64,000 nt of DNA from Fortiea contorta PCC 7126 (GTDB lineage: Bacteria > Cyanobacteriota > Cyanobacteriia > Cyanobacteriales > Nostocaceae), in assembly GCF_000332295.1 (NCBI RefSeq), contig NZ_KB235931.1:460389-524388 (forward strand), in the 5' to 3' direction. Positions 42,596 to 52,262 of the stretch are shown here, one piece after another (position 1 is the first letter of the stretch; each line of letters starts with the position of its first letter). The translations under genes and the position numbers were made by a program. A model generated the notes under the pieces. That model saw nothing but the letters and a program-made list of their open reading frames with translations, was not told the origin of the DNA and did no database searches.

Positions 42596-43705
42596 TTATT
42601 TACTGACTAAAAATTCTTCAGTTCTGACTATTCTCGGTAAATCATAGTTCTTCACTAATTCATAATAGACAGCCATTGTTTCGGCATAGACCCGCGTAGT
42701 GCTGAATCTTTCTAGGTTTTGCGTGGCTTTATATTGCCATTTTTGCAGTTGTTTGGGGTGGCTGAGTAGTTGGAAGAGTGCATTTGCTAAGGTGTGGCTA
42801 TTTTGGGGTGGAACCAAAAGACCAGCCTGTCCATAATCTAGGGTTTCGGGAATGCCGTCTACATCGCTAGCAACTATAGCACAGCCAGCTTCCCGCGCTT
42901 CTGTCAAGACTAAACCAAAGGATTCGCAGTGTGAAGCGAGGACGAAAATATCTGTGGCTAGCATATAGCGTTGTGGCTGTGCTTGAAAGCCTTCAAAATG
43001 AATGCGATCGCTCACAGGTGTATTCTGCGCCAGCGCTTCAAATATGGGGCGATCGGGGCCGTTTCCCACTAAGTATAAATGTGCTTGGGGAAAGTCAGCG
43101 GCAATTTTGACGAAGGCGGTGATTAATTCTACGATACCTTTGCGGGTGTACATGCCGGCGACGGTGGCGATCGCTGGTCGTTGCAGAGGTAAAGGTTGAT
43201 ACTCCCTTATTTTTTGATGTCTCGGACTACTTAAAGTGCCGTTAGATACCACCCGCAGCTTGTTTTTAGGTATCCCGCGCCGCACCATCGCCCCAGCTAC
43301 AGCCTGACTGACTGCGATCACGCGATCAGCTAACCCCATGAGTACAGCACTGCGCTGAAACTCGTTATGTACGGTAGAAACTAAACTATATTCACTACTA
43401 TTCCTCAGCAATCTTGCTAATAAAACACCAGTCATCATATGTGCATGAACAATATCTGGTTGAAATTCTCTAATAATTTCTTGATAATGCCAAGCAGCTT
43501 TAATTAGATTTATTGGTGTTCTAGATTGATCTAGTGCCAAATGTTGGACACCATAATTTGCTAATAAAATTTCGTATTCTCCACCAGATGAAGCCACTGC
43601 TACATGATGACCATTTTCAGCTTGCAAACAAGCCAAATCTACAGCCACATTAACAATTCCATTACCGATTTCTTGTACATGATTTGTTAGATGTAAAATT
43701 CGCAT
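42596..43705 (-). CDS. GT4 family glycosyltransferase, tandem paralog
   Basis: A 369-residue GT4 enzyme almost identical in layout to its downstream neighbour (LHLTNHVQEIGNGIVNVAVD, DIVHAHMMTGVLLARLL, VAGMYTRKGIVELITAF). The E-x7-E motif is complete (ESFGLVLTE). It is likely the ancestral copy, with the 41423 gene produced by tandem duplication. Together with the PIG-L deacetylase 52 bases upstream it probably takes part in a glycan or glycolipid pathway. Sugar and acceptor cannot be told. Confidence 0.9.
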   Translation of the reverse strand: MRILHLTNHVQEIGNGIVNVAVDLACLQAENGHHVAVASSGGEYEILLANYGVQHLALDQSRTPINLIKAAWHYQEIIREFQPDIVHAHMMTGVLLARLLRNSSEYSLVSTVHNEFQRSAVLMGLADRVIAVSQAVAGAMVRRGIPKNKLRVVSNGTLSSPRHQKIREYQPLPLQRPAIATVAGMYTRKGIVELITAFVKIAADFPQAHLYLVGNGPDRPIFEALAQNTPVSDRIHFEGFQAQPQRYMLATDIFVLASHCESFGLVLTEAREAGCAIVASDVDGIPETLDYGQAGLLVPPQNSHTLANALFQLLSHPKQLQKWQYKATQNLERFSTTRVYAETMAVYYELVKNYDLPRIVRTEEFLVSK

Positions 43706-43757
43706 TTAATTTGTCTCCACAGAAAGCACTTGCAGCCAATTTATCTACAAAAACCTA

Positions 43758-44594
43758 CTAGAATTCAGATTTAAAAAATATTTCCTCGCTGCCTAAAAAG
43801 CCTTGAATGAAGCCACGAGGAAGATTTACAATTTGAGAATGATAAGAAGAAATCGCTCTGATTTTTTTGTCTTGCACTGATACTATAGAAAAGCAAGCAG
43901 TCGCAGCGATATCTGACAGTTTCAGCATGAGTAACAGCGGTGCTCTCCAGAATAACCAAACAGGATATTCAATCAGGTCAACTGAAATTTTTGCTTGGAT
44001 AATGGCTTGTTTAACTAATTCATATGTAGCCTCATGATCTCGATGACAGTCTTGATGATGAGGTACATAAACTTCCTCTGGTTGATGCTGCACGAGGAGT
44101 GCAGTTATTTGGGCAATTGTTTGTTGCTTTTCCTCTAGAGTTAAATCAGGTAAAGTTCCATCTGGTTTTTCTAAAAAGTGAATAGCTGATGGTTCCACTC
44201 CTAAAATTTGTAGTGCTGTTAGCGCTTCTTGTTTACGAGTTTGGATAATTTTATGTTGATAATTTGGCTCTGCGTTAGCCGCGCCCTGACCATTTGTGAG
44301 AAAAGTTACAATTACTGGTACACCGTATTCTCGTTTTAGCGCTATCATTCCACCACAACCAAATGTTTCGTCATCTTGGTGAGGAGAAAATACCATTGCT
44401 GATTTCTGAGTAAATTTTAATATCTGATTTTTATGACTCGAAATCCACAGGCATATTAAGCGGGAATGGAAATGTTGTATTTTCTCAATCCATACCTTTG
44501 GTAGATGTTTTTGCAATTGCTGTAAATATTTTTTCATCCTCGTTATTAGAGCTAGATGTTGTATTTGTATAATTAAATCATCTAGCTCTAACAT
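43758..44594 (-). CDS. PIG-L (LmbE-like) family N-deacetylase
   Basis: A 278-residue zinc deacetylase that removes acetyl groups from N-acetylglucosamine-type substrates. Residues are in place: VFSPHQDDETFGCGG (H-x-DD zinc motif, ~residue 71) and VYVPHHQDCHRDHEATY (third zinc His). An N-terminal helical part of about 60 residues precedes it. ATG 44594 is used; a later Met is possible. It leads two GT4 genes on the same strand, so the three probably make a deacetylated glycan or GlcN-containing lipid. Confidence 0.9.
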   Translation of the reverse strand: MLELDDLIIQIQHLALITRMKKYLQQLQKHLPKVWIEKIQHFHSRLICLWISSHKNQILKFTQKSAMVFSPHQDDETFGCGGMIALKREYGVPVIVTFLTNGQGAANAEPNYQHKIIQTRKQEALTALQILGVEPSAIHFLEKPDGTLPDLTLEEKQQTIAQITALLVQHQPEEVYVPHHQDCHRDHEATYELVKQAIIQAKISVDLIEYPVWLFWRAPLLLMLKLSDIAATACFSIVSVQDKKIRAISSYHSQIVNLPRGFIQGFLGSEEIFFKSEF

Positions 44595-44691
44595 AGTAGG
44601 TTAAATTTACATGTTAAATATAATTTTTAGATAAATATTCTGTATCTATATCAACAACATTTTCAGTAAAAAAATTACCTAAAAATTTTAA

Positions 44692-44712
44692 GGACACAAC
44701 ATTGTTGTGTCC
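44692..44712 (-). terminator. Intrinsic terminator of the beta-propeller gene
   Basis: GGACACAAC (44692-44700) and GTTGTGTCC (44704-44712) form a perfect 9-bp stem with a 3-base loop. On the minus strand it is followed by TTAAAATTTTT, so it works for the gene ending at 44790. Confidence 0.75.
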
Positions 44713-44789
44713 CTAATTGTGTGTTAGATATTGTTACAAACAAAAAACAAAAAAGAACAATTTTAGCCAGTGAACTGTATTTGTAGCGT

Positions 44790-47006
44790 CTATGTTTTAA
44801 AGCGATATAAAATCACTTTTGCTTTCCAATCTTCTTCGACAAAAACTAGATATTCACCGTTGGAACGGCGAAAAGCGCGGACACCGTGGGGTATATCAAC
44901 CCAGCCGCTTTCTCCTGCGACTTCTGGGCCGGGTTTGATTGTTTTTACTAATGCTCCTGTTGTGGCATTGTAAACATATACTTGCGGGTTTTTCACTGTG
45001 ACTGCAAATAGATAGTCACCCGCTACACTCATAGCTGCGGTGGAGATTTCGCGCTTCCCAGTTTTGTCATAAGGTATCACAGTTCGCCAGCGGGGTTTAG
45101 TATTTCCTTTACTCCAGTTGTCAAAGCGGACAATCTCTGAGCCGACAACGCGAGTGTCATCACCATTCTGCGGATTCTGGGCCGTAAAACCTGACAAATA
45201 CATGGTGTCGGTTTCGGGAAAATACTCAATCCGGCGCAAATCAGTAAATATACTGGGAGTTTTTTGCTTTCGCATAGAACTGTAGGTATAAATCGGATTA
45301 CCGTTGGCGTCTAATCCTTGCAATGGATAGCGACGGATACCATCTTGAGTGCGGAGGGTTTTCCAGACGTCACCTCTGCTATCGACCCACCATCCGCCGA
45401 TGTAAGGATAATCTTGATGGCGATCGTATTCGCTTTTTTCAAAAGCACCGTTACCGTTGCGATCGCGCCAGATCCATTCTCCTGTTTCTGGTTGCTGGGG
45501 GGGCCATTTTCCAGGAAGGGATTGTTTCCCATCCCCGTTTGTACCCACAAACATTCCCGCTGGGATGGCGATTTTGCTATTTTTTGTATTATCAAAACGA
45601 TAAATTTGCAAAAAACTGCTATACATATCTGTGATGAACAAAAAGGGTTTACCTTTGAGGCGACGAACAAAGGTTGCATCTGGAGATGTATGCAGACGTG
45701 GATCTTGGGGATATTTAAAAGGATTTAAGGTGTAGTTTTTATAAGTCCATTTTTTCCCTGGTGGCTGATTGTAATCCATGACAAAATGTTCTTGTTTAGT
45801 AAAGATTTCTTTGCCATCAGTTTGAGGATCAACATCAGCATTATCTATAAATAATAATCCTAATAATCGCCATAGTTGTTTTCCTGATGGCGAGAATTTT
45901 CTCAAATCTGTTCCTGATTTATTGAACCCGTTACTATTAACATATATATTGCCTGTGGCGTCCGCACCTACGCCAGTTAAGCCGTAAAATTTTAAATCTT
46001 GTACTTCACCAGGAACACCACCATAAACTCCATTTTTATTACCAAAAGTAGCGACTTGGACTGGTTCACCTGTGATTTTATAAATCAAAACTTGCTGTAG
46101 CGGGCCATTTTCTGTGACTAAAAGTCTACCTTGATGGTCTACGGCGATCGCTGTCGGATCTACAATATTTTGAATTTGCTCTGGTAATTGTTTTCCGGTT
46201 GGGGAATAATGGATAATTTTAGCAGGTTCTTTTCCAGTTTTTCGTTGAATTACCCAAAGATTTGCTTGTTTATCAACAGTTATTACTCCTGGTCTAGTCA
46301 CGCTAAAGCTACGGATTTCTTTCATGGAATCTGGATGAAAAACCCGAATTTTATTAGCAGCAAAATCACTCACATATAATTCTTTCCCCGCAGTTGCTAA
46401 TCCAGTCACTTCACTTTTAGTGCTGATAATTAACATACTTTTATCCCAGCCATTTCCCCCTGTAAAAGGTGCAGGTTTTCCAGATAAATCGTAGCGTCTG
46501 ACGCAATACCAAGTTTTACCATCTGGGGGATAACCTTCATCCACTTTGCCAATTGCACCCTGACTCATGGCAATATAAACATATTTGTTATTCGCTGTTA
46601 CCGCTTTACCGCCAGCACGATTCCAACCGTGGAGATCATCAAGCATTCCTACAGGATTAGCATCTTTATAAATTCCCGCTTCCCTACCAGCTTCATCCCA
46701 AATACTATTAGTATAAACAGTGCCGTCAGCAGCAACATACATCCCATCTATATTATTCTGTACCCACTTTTTTCCACCACCGAAAGTATTACCTATCCAC
46801 GATGTTTTATATGTATTTGTAGGTGCGCCATTTACAGTCCATAGCGTTGTGGTACTAACATAAGTAAAAATAAATCCAATAATTAGACAGAGCAAGAATG
46901 TAAATAGTTTTTCTTGGCGTAAGTGTCTGTCACGAGAGATTCTTTTGAGCCGACGATTGATATTTTGTTGTAAACGTCGCAGTTTTCGTACTGACCTATT
47001 TTTCAT
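44790..47006 (-). CDS. Membrane-anchored beta-propeller protein (NHL/SMP-30-like)
   Basis: A 738-residue protein with a basic N-terminus, one membrane helix (LFTFLLCLIIGFIFTYVSTT, ~residues 34-53) and a large extracytoplasmic domain. It contains NHL-type blade repeats (VTGLATAGKELYVSDFAANK, PTAIAVDHQGRLLVTEN, LTGVGADATGNIYVNSNGFN) and an acidic D-x-N-G-N-G turn (WRDRNGNGAFEKSEYD). I do not recognise a specific enzyme; it could bind or process the glycan made by the neighbouring genes. An intrinsic terminator follows it. Confidence 0.8.
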   Translation of the reverse strand: MKNRSVRKLRRLQQNINRRLKRISRDRHLRQEKLFTFLLCLIIGFIFTYVSTTTLWTVNGAPTNTYKTSWIGNTFGGGKKWVQNNIDGMYVAADGTVYTNSIWDEAGREAGIYKDANPVGMLDDLHGWNRAGGKAVTANNKYVYIAMSQGAIGKVDEGYPPDGKTWYCVRRYDLSGKPAPFTGGNGWDKSMLIISTKSEVTGLATAGKELYVSDFAANKIRVFHPDSMKEIRSFSVTRPGVITVDKQANLWVIQRKTGKEPAKIIHYSPTGKQLPEQIQNIVDPTAIAVDHQGRLLVTENGPLQQVLIYKITGEPVQVATFGNKNGVYGGVPGEVQDLKFYGLTGVGADATGNIYVNSNGFNKSGTDLRKFSPSGKQLWRLLGLLFIDNADVDPQTDGKEIFTKQEHFVMDYNQPPGKKWTYKNYTLNPFKYPQDPRLHTSPDATFVRRLKGKPFLFITDMYSSFLQIYRFDNTKNSKIAIPAGMFVGTNGDGKQSLPGKWPPQQPETGEWIWRDRNGNGAFEKSEYDRHQDYPYIGGWWVDSRGDVWKTLRTQDGIRRYPLQGLDANGNPIYTYSSMRKQKTPSIFTDLRRIEYFPETDTMYLSGFTAQNPQNGDDTRVVGSEIVRFDNWSKGNTKPRWRTVIPYDKTGKREISTAAMSVAGDYLFAVTVKNPQVYVYNATTGALVKTIKPGPEVAGESGWVDIPHGVRAFRRSNGEYLVFVEEDWKAKVILYRFKT

Positions 47007-47847
47007 AAAGCTTCTGGTTTTATATTGCTTTTAAACTCATGAATTGTGCAACAACGAATTAGTTAAAAGCCAGAAATAAAACAATTTTTCTAGCGGCTGA
47101 CTAGTAACTAATGAAATTTAATGCAATCAACACAAGTTCAGAATAAAAGTTAATTAATTCTAGGATAGACTGCTGGCAATAGTAACTTTTACAAGAAATA
47201 GCTAAATACAAAAACTTCAGGGTAAATTAAATTACTATCACCTGAGCGATTTATCTTTTTCTCTATCCCCAACTTTTGCCAGAAGTCTAGTTGCAACTTT
47301 TATGAATTGGTATGTTTATTTACCCACTATCACTGAAGATTCTCTAACTGAGAGATGAATAGTTATTTAGACTTAATAACCCATCTTTTTGTGAGCAGGA
47401 TATCTACATAGATAACAAATGTTTGATGTTAAATAAATCAAGTTCACACAAATTTTATAAAAATCATATGTGTTTTTAACTTTAAATCACAGAATATTTG
47501 TGCAAGTATTAATAGCTACTTTTTTGATTGAGAATAATAGTAAATTTAAACACAAATGGTTTTAAGTAGTTAGAAATCATACAACTTCATTGACACTAGG
47601 AAATAAATAATTTATATTTGGTGCTTTCATGAAGGATGAAGGATGAAGGATGAAATTACTTTATTTATCAAGGGGGCTGTAATTGAGGAAAAAGCTTAAT
47701 TTTTTTGTCCACGGCTTTTGTTTTTATCCTTTACAGTTCATACTTATTTCGTTAAAAATGACTAAATATAATTAACAGCTAAAGAGATTTAATGTTGAGA
47801 TGTTGATAAATACAAACATACTCAACACATTACAGGAGAAAATATAT
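47007..47847. other. Long A/T-rich divergent spacer
   Basis: I see no gene. The only structured element is a heptamer tandem repeat, ATGAAGG three times plus ATGAA, at 47629-47654, of the short tandem type known from heterocystous cyanobacteria. The rest probably holds divergent promoters of the two glycan units. Confidence 0.5.
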
Positions 47848-49026
47848 ATGGAAGATGATAAAAATAAATTTGCAGCCAAGTCTGCATCTATTCTGACTTT
47901 AGGAACTGGTTGGTTTCCCCAAAGTCCTGGAGGATTGGAACGCTATATTTATGAATTAACTCATCAATTAGCAGCAAATCAAGACCTAGTAGAATTATGT
48001 GGCGTCGGTTTACCGGAAACTCAAGCGAATTTGTCGATTAAATTAACTAATTTAGCTGCTGTAGATAGCGCAATTTGGCAGAGACTATGGTCTATTCGTA
48101 GTAATTTTCAGAAAACTCGGTTAGGGAAACCAGATGCAATTAATTTGCATTTTGCATTATATAGTTTTCCTATTTTAGATATTCTTCCGAAAGGAGTACC
48201 AATTACTTTTAATTTTCATGGACCTTGGACTGCTGAGAGTGAAGAGGAGGTAGCTAGTCGGAGATTTAGTACTTGGGTCAAACGCAAGGTAATAGAAGAA
48301 AATACTTTTAACCACTGCGATCGCTTTATAGTTCTCAGTCAAGCATTTGCCAATATTCTACATCAAAGATACCAAATTCCCTGGCAAAAAATTCATATCA
48401 TCCCCGGTGGAGTTGATATTAATCGGTTCCAAACAAATTTATCACCGCAAGCAGCCAGAATCAAGTTAGGCTGGTCTGAAAATCGCCCTATTTTATTTAC
48501 ATCTCGGCGCTTAGTACATCGAGTTGGACTTGACAAATTGTTGCAAGCAATAGCAATAATTAAGTTGAGAATTCCTGATGTTTGGCTAGCGATCGCAGGT
48601 CGTGGTCACATCCAAAGTATACTACAACAACAAGTTATTGAATTGGGACTAGAAAACAACGTTAAATTTTTAGGTTTTCTCCCCGATGAAGATTTACCCA
48701 TAGCCTACCAAGCTGCTAATTTAACTATTATGCCTAGTCAATCATTTGAAGGATTTGGATTAGCAATAGTAGAATCTCTAGCCTGTGGAACTCCAGTTTT
48801 ATGCACTCCTGTTGGAGGAATGCCGGAAATTATATCACCCTTTTCACCAGATTTAATTACTAGTTCTACTGAAACAATAGCTATTGCTGAAAAATTAGAA
48901 CAAGTGCTCCTACAAAAAATTAATATACCTTCCCGTGAGCAATGTCGCCAGTATGCTATTACTAACTTCGACTGGCGGATAATTGCTCAAAAAGTCCGCA
49001 ATATCCTCTTAGCTGAAAAAATTTAA
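47848..49026 (+). CDS. GT4 family glycosyltransferase
   Basis: A 392-residue GT-B enzyme with TGWFPQSPGGLERYIYELTH at the start, FNFHGPWTAESEEEVA, and the E-x7-E motif EGFGLAIVE. I choose ATG 47848, since AGGAG lies nine bases upstream; an ATG at 47800 would add 16 residues without homology. It adds a sugar to an unknown glycan acceptor. The next GT4 gene begins 49 bases after its stop, so they are transcribed together. Confidence 0.9.
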   Translation: MEDDKNKFAAKSASILTLGTGWFPQSPGGLERYIYELTHQLAANQDLVELCGVGLPETQANLSIKLTNLAAVDSAIWQRLWSIRSNFQKTRLGKPDAINLHFALYSFPILDILPKGVPITFNFHGPWTAESEEEVASRRFSTWVKRKVIEENTFNHCDRFIVLSQAFANILHQRYQIPWQKIHIIPGGVDINRFQTNLSPQAARIKLGWSENRPILFTSRRLVHRVGLDKLLQAIAIIKLRIPDVWLAIAGRGHIQSILQQQVIELGLENNVKFLGFLPDEDLPIAYQAANLTIMPSQSFEGFGLAIVESLACGTPVLCTPVGGMPEIISPFSPDLITSSTETIAIAEKLEQVLLQKINIPSREQCRQYAITNFDWRIIAQKVRNILLAEKI

Positions 49027-49074
49027 TTAGTTATTAGACCTCTTATAAAAGTCCTTCTTTGCGTTCTCATTAAT

Positions 49075-50232
49075 ATGATGAAACTTCTATTTTTAGATCA
49101 AAGTGGTAAGCCAGGGGGCGCAGAATTATGTTTAATTGATATTGCTAAACCTTACCGCGATCGCTCTCTTGTGGGTTTATTCGTTGACGGCCCTTTTAAA
49201 AGTTTATTAGAACAGCATCAAATCCCTGTTACCGTTTTTGCTACCCAACCGATTACAGTTCGCAAATCCAGCAATTTATTCCAAGGATTGGGTAGTTTAA
49301 AACAACTCATACCTCTACTAATTGAAGTAGTCAAAACAGCCCGCAACTACGATTTAATTTACGCGAATACTCAAAAAGCTTTAGTTATTGGCGCCTTAGC
49401 TAGTTTCTTCTCTCGCCGCCCTTTGGTTTATCATTTACATGATATTCTTTCAAAAGAACATTTCAGTAAAACTAACCGACAAATTGCTGTAACTTTAGCT
49501 AATCGCTTTGCATCTTTAGTAATAGCTAATTCCCAAGCGAGTCAAACAGCTTTTGTCACCGCAGGAGGAAAACCAAATATCACCACTGTTGTTTATAACG
49601 GTTTTCATCCCCAAACTTACCAAATTGATGCATCAACAGTTCAAGAATTACAACAACAATTAGGATTACAAGGACAATTTATAGTCGGACATTTTAGCCG
49701 TCTCGCACCGTGGAAAGGACAGCATATTTTAATTACTGCACTTGCTCAATGTCCGCCAGAAGTGACAGCAATTTTAGTAGGTGATGCACTATTTGGTGAG
49801 CAAGATTATGTCCAACAATTACATCAACAAGTTGTAGCCCTGGGTCTAGAAAATCGTGTCAAATTTTTAGGATTCCGTGCAGATATTCCGCAATTAATGG
49901 CAGCTTGTAATTTAATAGCACATACCTCCACTTCTCCAGAACCTTTTGGTAGAGTAATTGTAGAAGCCATGCTCTCAGGAACACCCGTAGTTGCAGCTAA
50001 AGCTGGCGGTGCAATGGAATTAGTAGAACATGGAGTGAATGGTTTTCTGGTGACGCCAGGAGAACCCCAAGAATTAGCACAAGTAATTACGACTTGTTTG
50101 ATGGAAACAGAAAATAGTAAAAATATCGCTAATCATGCCAGATTTACTGCTAGTCAGCGGTTTGATGTAAAAAATATTAATCAACAAATTTCGCAGTTAT
50201 TAAAGCAATGGGAAATAAACATACAAAAATAG
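49075..50232 (+). CDS. GT4 family glycosyltransferase
   Basis: A 385-residue GT-B enzyme. The N-terminal LLFLDQSGKPGGAELCLIDI (glycine loop for the acceptor side), HFSRLAPWKGQHILITAL and E-x7-E motif EPFGRVIVE are all visible. Start is ATG 49075 or the next codon. It pairs with the preceding GT4 gene and, across the spacer, with the PIG-L/GT4 genes; the locus looks like an exopolysaccharide or cell-envelope glycan cluster without a visible flippase or polymerase. Confidence 0.9.
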   Translation: MMKLLFLDQSGKPGGAELCLIDIAKPYRDRSLVGLFVDGPFKSLLEQHQIPVTVFATQPITVRKSSNLFQGLGSLKQLIPLLIEVVKTARNYDLIYANTQKALVIGALASFFSRRPLVYHLHDILSKEHFSKTNRQIAVTLANRFASLVIANSQASQTAFVTAGGKPNITTVVYNGFHPQTYQIDASTVQELQQQLGLQGQFIVGHFSRLAPWKGQHILITALAQCPPEVTAILVGDALFGEQDYVQQLHQQVVALGLENRVKFLGFRADIPQLMAACNLIAHTSTSPEPFGRVIVEAMLSGTPVVAAKAGGAMELVEHGVNGFLVTPGEPQELAQVITTCLMETENSKNIANHARFTASQRFDVKNINQQISQLLKQWEINIQK

Positions 50233-50334
50233 GGAAGCGGCTCAGAAAAAAGCCTTTCTCCCCTCCTACAAAACTATTAGACCTGCTTTAGGTAGGGTGT
50301 GTTAAAGCAAAGCGCAACGCACCGCTTGATTTGG

Positions 50335-50706
50335 TTACAAACCCACTAATTCTCGTGATTCAAAATCGGTGAGTTGTTGAGCGATCGCTAATCTAGCTTC
50401 CAATTTAGCTACACTAAACTGGTTACGCAGATATTCTACATGGGCGATCGCATTGGCTTTTTCTGATGTTAAACGGATCAAGGTGTCCATCGCTTTTTGA
50501 TACTCTTGATTTATCAACAGCACTTCAAAGCGTCGCGCTTTGCGTTGAGCATCATTTTTCAAGTCTATTTCAAAAGCTGCAGTGCGATCAGCGTTACCCT
50601 CAAATCGGTTAATCTGTTGCTGAACCGCCATCAACTGAGAGTCTATTTCATTCACCCGTTGAGCAGCTTGCACAATTACACCTGGATAATGACTCAGTTG
50701 CATCAT
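50335..50706 (-). CDS. Coiled-coil protein of unknown function
   Basis: A 123-residue all-helical protein (VNEIDSQLMAVQQQINRFEG, FEIDLKNDAQRKARRFEVLL, VAKLEARLAIAQQL). I know no function for it. It lies 33 bases downstream of a second small gene and both look like one unit. The coiled coil and high Gln/Arg content suggest a partner protein. The promoter is probably before 51003. Confidence 0.65.
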   Translation of the reverse strand: MMQLSHYPGVIVQAAQRVNEIDSQLMAVQQQINRFEGNADRTAAFEIDLKNDAQRKARRFEVLLINQEYQKAMDTLIRLTSEKANAIAHVEYLRNQFSVAKLEARLAIAQQLTDFESRELVGL

Positions 50707-50739
50707 TAAATCATCTTCCTCAAAAAAATACTTATCCGC

Positions 50740-51003
50740 TTACGCCACTTCTCTAAGTGGTGTAGACACAGGAACCTCTGAAAATGTCAGCGAAAGTTGT
50801 TCTGCTTGGGATACCGCAGCTTGTTCCAACACTTTCACTTCGATATTTACGCTCACTAAATAACTACCCGTATCCGCACCAACTGCTTCGGCAACTAATT
50901 TAGCAATTTCTGGACGCTTCGCAGTCAACGGATCTCTTAAAATGCAGCGATCCCATTCGTGCTTCGCAGTCGGATTGAGGCTGAAAATGTAGTGCTTAAT
51001 CAT
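50740..51003 (-). CDS. Small protein of unknown function
   Basis: An 87-residue soluble protein (MIKHYIFSLNPTAKHEWDRC, LTAKRPEIAKLVAEAVGADT, YLVSVNIEVKVLEQAAVS). I do not recognise the family. It precedes the coiled-coil gene on the same strand with a 33-base gap and probably forms a two-gene unit with it. Upstream lies a long gene-free stretch with TATTATAGTACATTTGTACC near 51091, which contains the palindrome GTACATTTGTAC and may be an operator. Confidence 0.6.
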   Translation of the reverse strand: MIKHYIFSLNPTAKHEWDRCILRDPLTAKRPEIAKLVAEAVGADTGSYLVSVNIEVKVLEQAAVSQAEQLSLTFSEVPVSTPLREVA

Positions 51004-51446
51004 AGAACTAACCGTTGAATCTATTTTTCAGAAGGCTGTCACAGAGTGGTTTTGCACTTCCCTGGGCTGTATGGGCGCTATACATTTATTATAGTACATT
51101 TGTACCGTAATGTGGGTCATTAACTCCAGAAACCCAGGTCATTTTTTCTCGTTTCTACCCAAAATTTGCAAAAATTCCGGGCGACAAGCCACACAGGGTG
51201 AATTTTATTCACGCAGGTGTCATGTTGTTTCTGGGAAAGTGTCCACAGTCCGAAAAGCCTAGACCCTTGACTCTCCTTTCCAAGATTTAAATTCCCAAGT
51301 CTTTCACTCTCAGCTTTTAGGCGTTAATGACTTTCGCCTCGCTCTCACACATTGAAGTTGCACCAGTTATGTCCTTTGAACACAATTAAATGTTAAATGT
51401 ATTAAGGTATCAACAGCCTTTGCCGAATTTTTCCACAGGGACTACT
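51004..51446. other. Gene-free spacer
   Basis: A palindromic GTACATTTGTAC lies at about 51096-51107, probably in the promoter of the minus-strand pair. An imperfect repeat GGGTCATTAACTCCAGAAACC / CCAGGTCATTTT follows. No RNA gene or coding stretch is convincing. Confidence 0.4.
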
Positions 51447-51536
51447 ATGGTGCATCAAGAACTAGATCATCAAGGTTGTCAACCTCAGTTAGAGTTAAAT
51501 TTAACGAAAAAGCTGCCAAATTCAAGATTTGAGTAG
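51447..51536 (+). CDS. Possible 29-residue peptide gene
   Basis: ATG 51447 with AGGGA seven bases upstream opens a short frame: MVHQELDHQGCQPQLELNLT then KKLPNSRFE and TAG. It has one Cys and a hydrophilic character. A T-rich promoter region precedes it. It could be a real small protein or chance; no family is recognised. Confidence 0.25.
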   Translation: MVHQELDHQGCQPQLELNLTKKLPNSRFE

Positions 51537-51623
51537 ATTCAGCTCAACCGCGCTAGTCTACAGACGTTTTAGTTTTCCTTCTTTGATAGAAAAAACCTAT
51601 CCAGCAGACAAAGTAATAGAGCC

Positions 51624-52205
51624 TTGAACAAGCTATTTTTCACAGGTAAATCCTTCCAATTTATGGCTTTTGCCTTACCACTGCTAGTGTGGTGGGGATA
51701 TAAGGAGGTGGAGAGCCAATTTGTACAACCGCAAGCAGTACTGGTGTTGGGCGGTTCCACGAAGTATATGGAGCGAGAAAAATTTACAGCAGATTTTGCT
51801 CGAAAACACCCAGATTTACCAATCTGGATTTCTGGCGGTAGTCCACCTAGATACACTCAAAAAGTCTTTGCTAAAGCCGGGATCGACACTAACCGCTTAC
51901 ATATGGACTATGAAGCTGTAGATACAGTGACAAACTTTACCACATTGGTAGATGATTTGCAAGCTCGCGGCATCAAGAGTGTTTATTTAATTACTTCGGA
52001 CTTCCACATGCGTCGTGCTCGGATTATCGGCGAAATTGTTTTAGGAAGTCGCGGGATTAATTTTAAAGCTGTTCCAGTTCCTTCCGAAAAATCATCTGAG
52101 CCAATTGAAAAATCCTTCCGAGATGGAGCTAGGGCGATTTTTTGGGTAGCGACTGGTTACACAGGAGCAGATGAGCCGAAACATCGTGTTGATGCTCTTA
52201 AATGA
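51624..52205 (+). CDS. YdcF-like membrane protein (DUF218)
   Basis: A 193-residue protein with an N-terminal membrane helix (FMAFALPLLVWWGY) and a compact DUF218 domain: AVLVLGGSTKYMEREKFTAD, LPIWISGGSPPRYT, TNFTTLVDDL and VYLITSDFHMRRARII with the conserved Ser/Asp/His. The reaction is unknown, though the fold is that of envelope-related YdcF/SanA proteins. The start at TTG 51624 includes the whole helix; ATG 51663 would cut it. It is distinct from the SanA-like protein at 25843. Confidence 0.85.
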   Translation: MNKLFFTGKSFQFMAFALPLLVWWGYKEVESQFVQPQAVLVLGGSTKYMEREKFTADFARKHPDLPIWISGGSPPRYTQKVFAKAGIDTNRLHMDYEAVDTVTNFTTLVDDLQARGIKSVYLITSDFHMRRARIIGEIVLGSRGINFKAVPVPSEKSSEPIEKSFRDGARAIFWVATGYTGADEPKHRVDALK

Positions 52206-52262
52206 AAGGGAATAGGGATTAGGGATTAGGGGATGGGGAGAGTCGCTCAAGCTTTGAGCTTA

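Noticed and set aside
45318..45728. Plus-strand frame of 136 codons inside the beta-propeller gene
   Set aside because: The minus-strand protein is coherent over 738 residues; the plus frame has no start signal and unusual composition.
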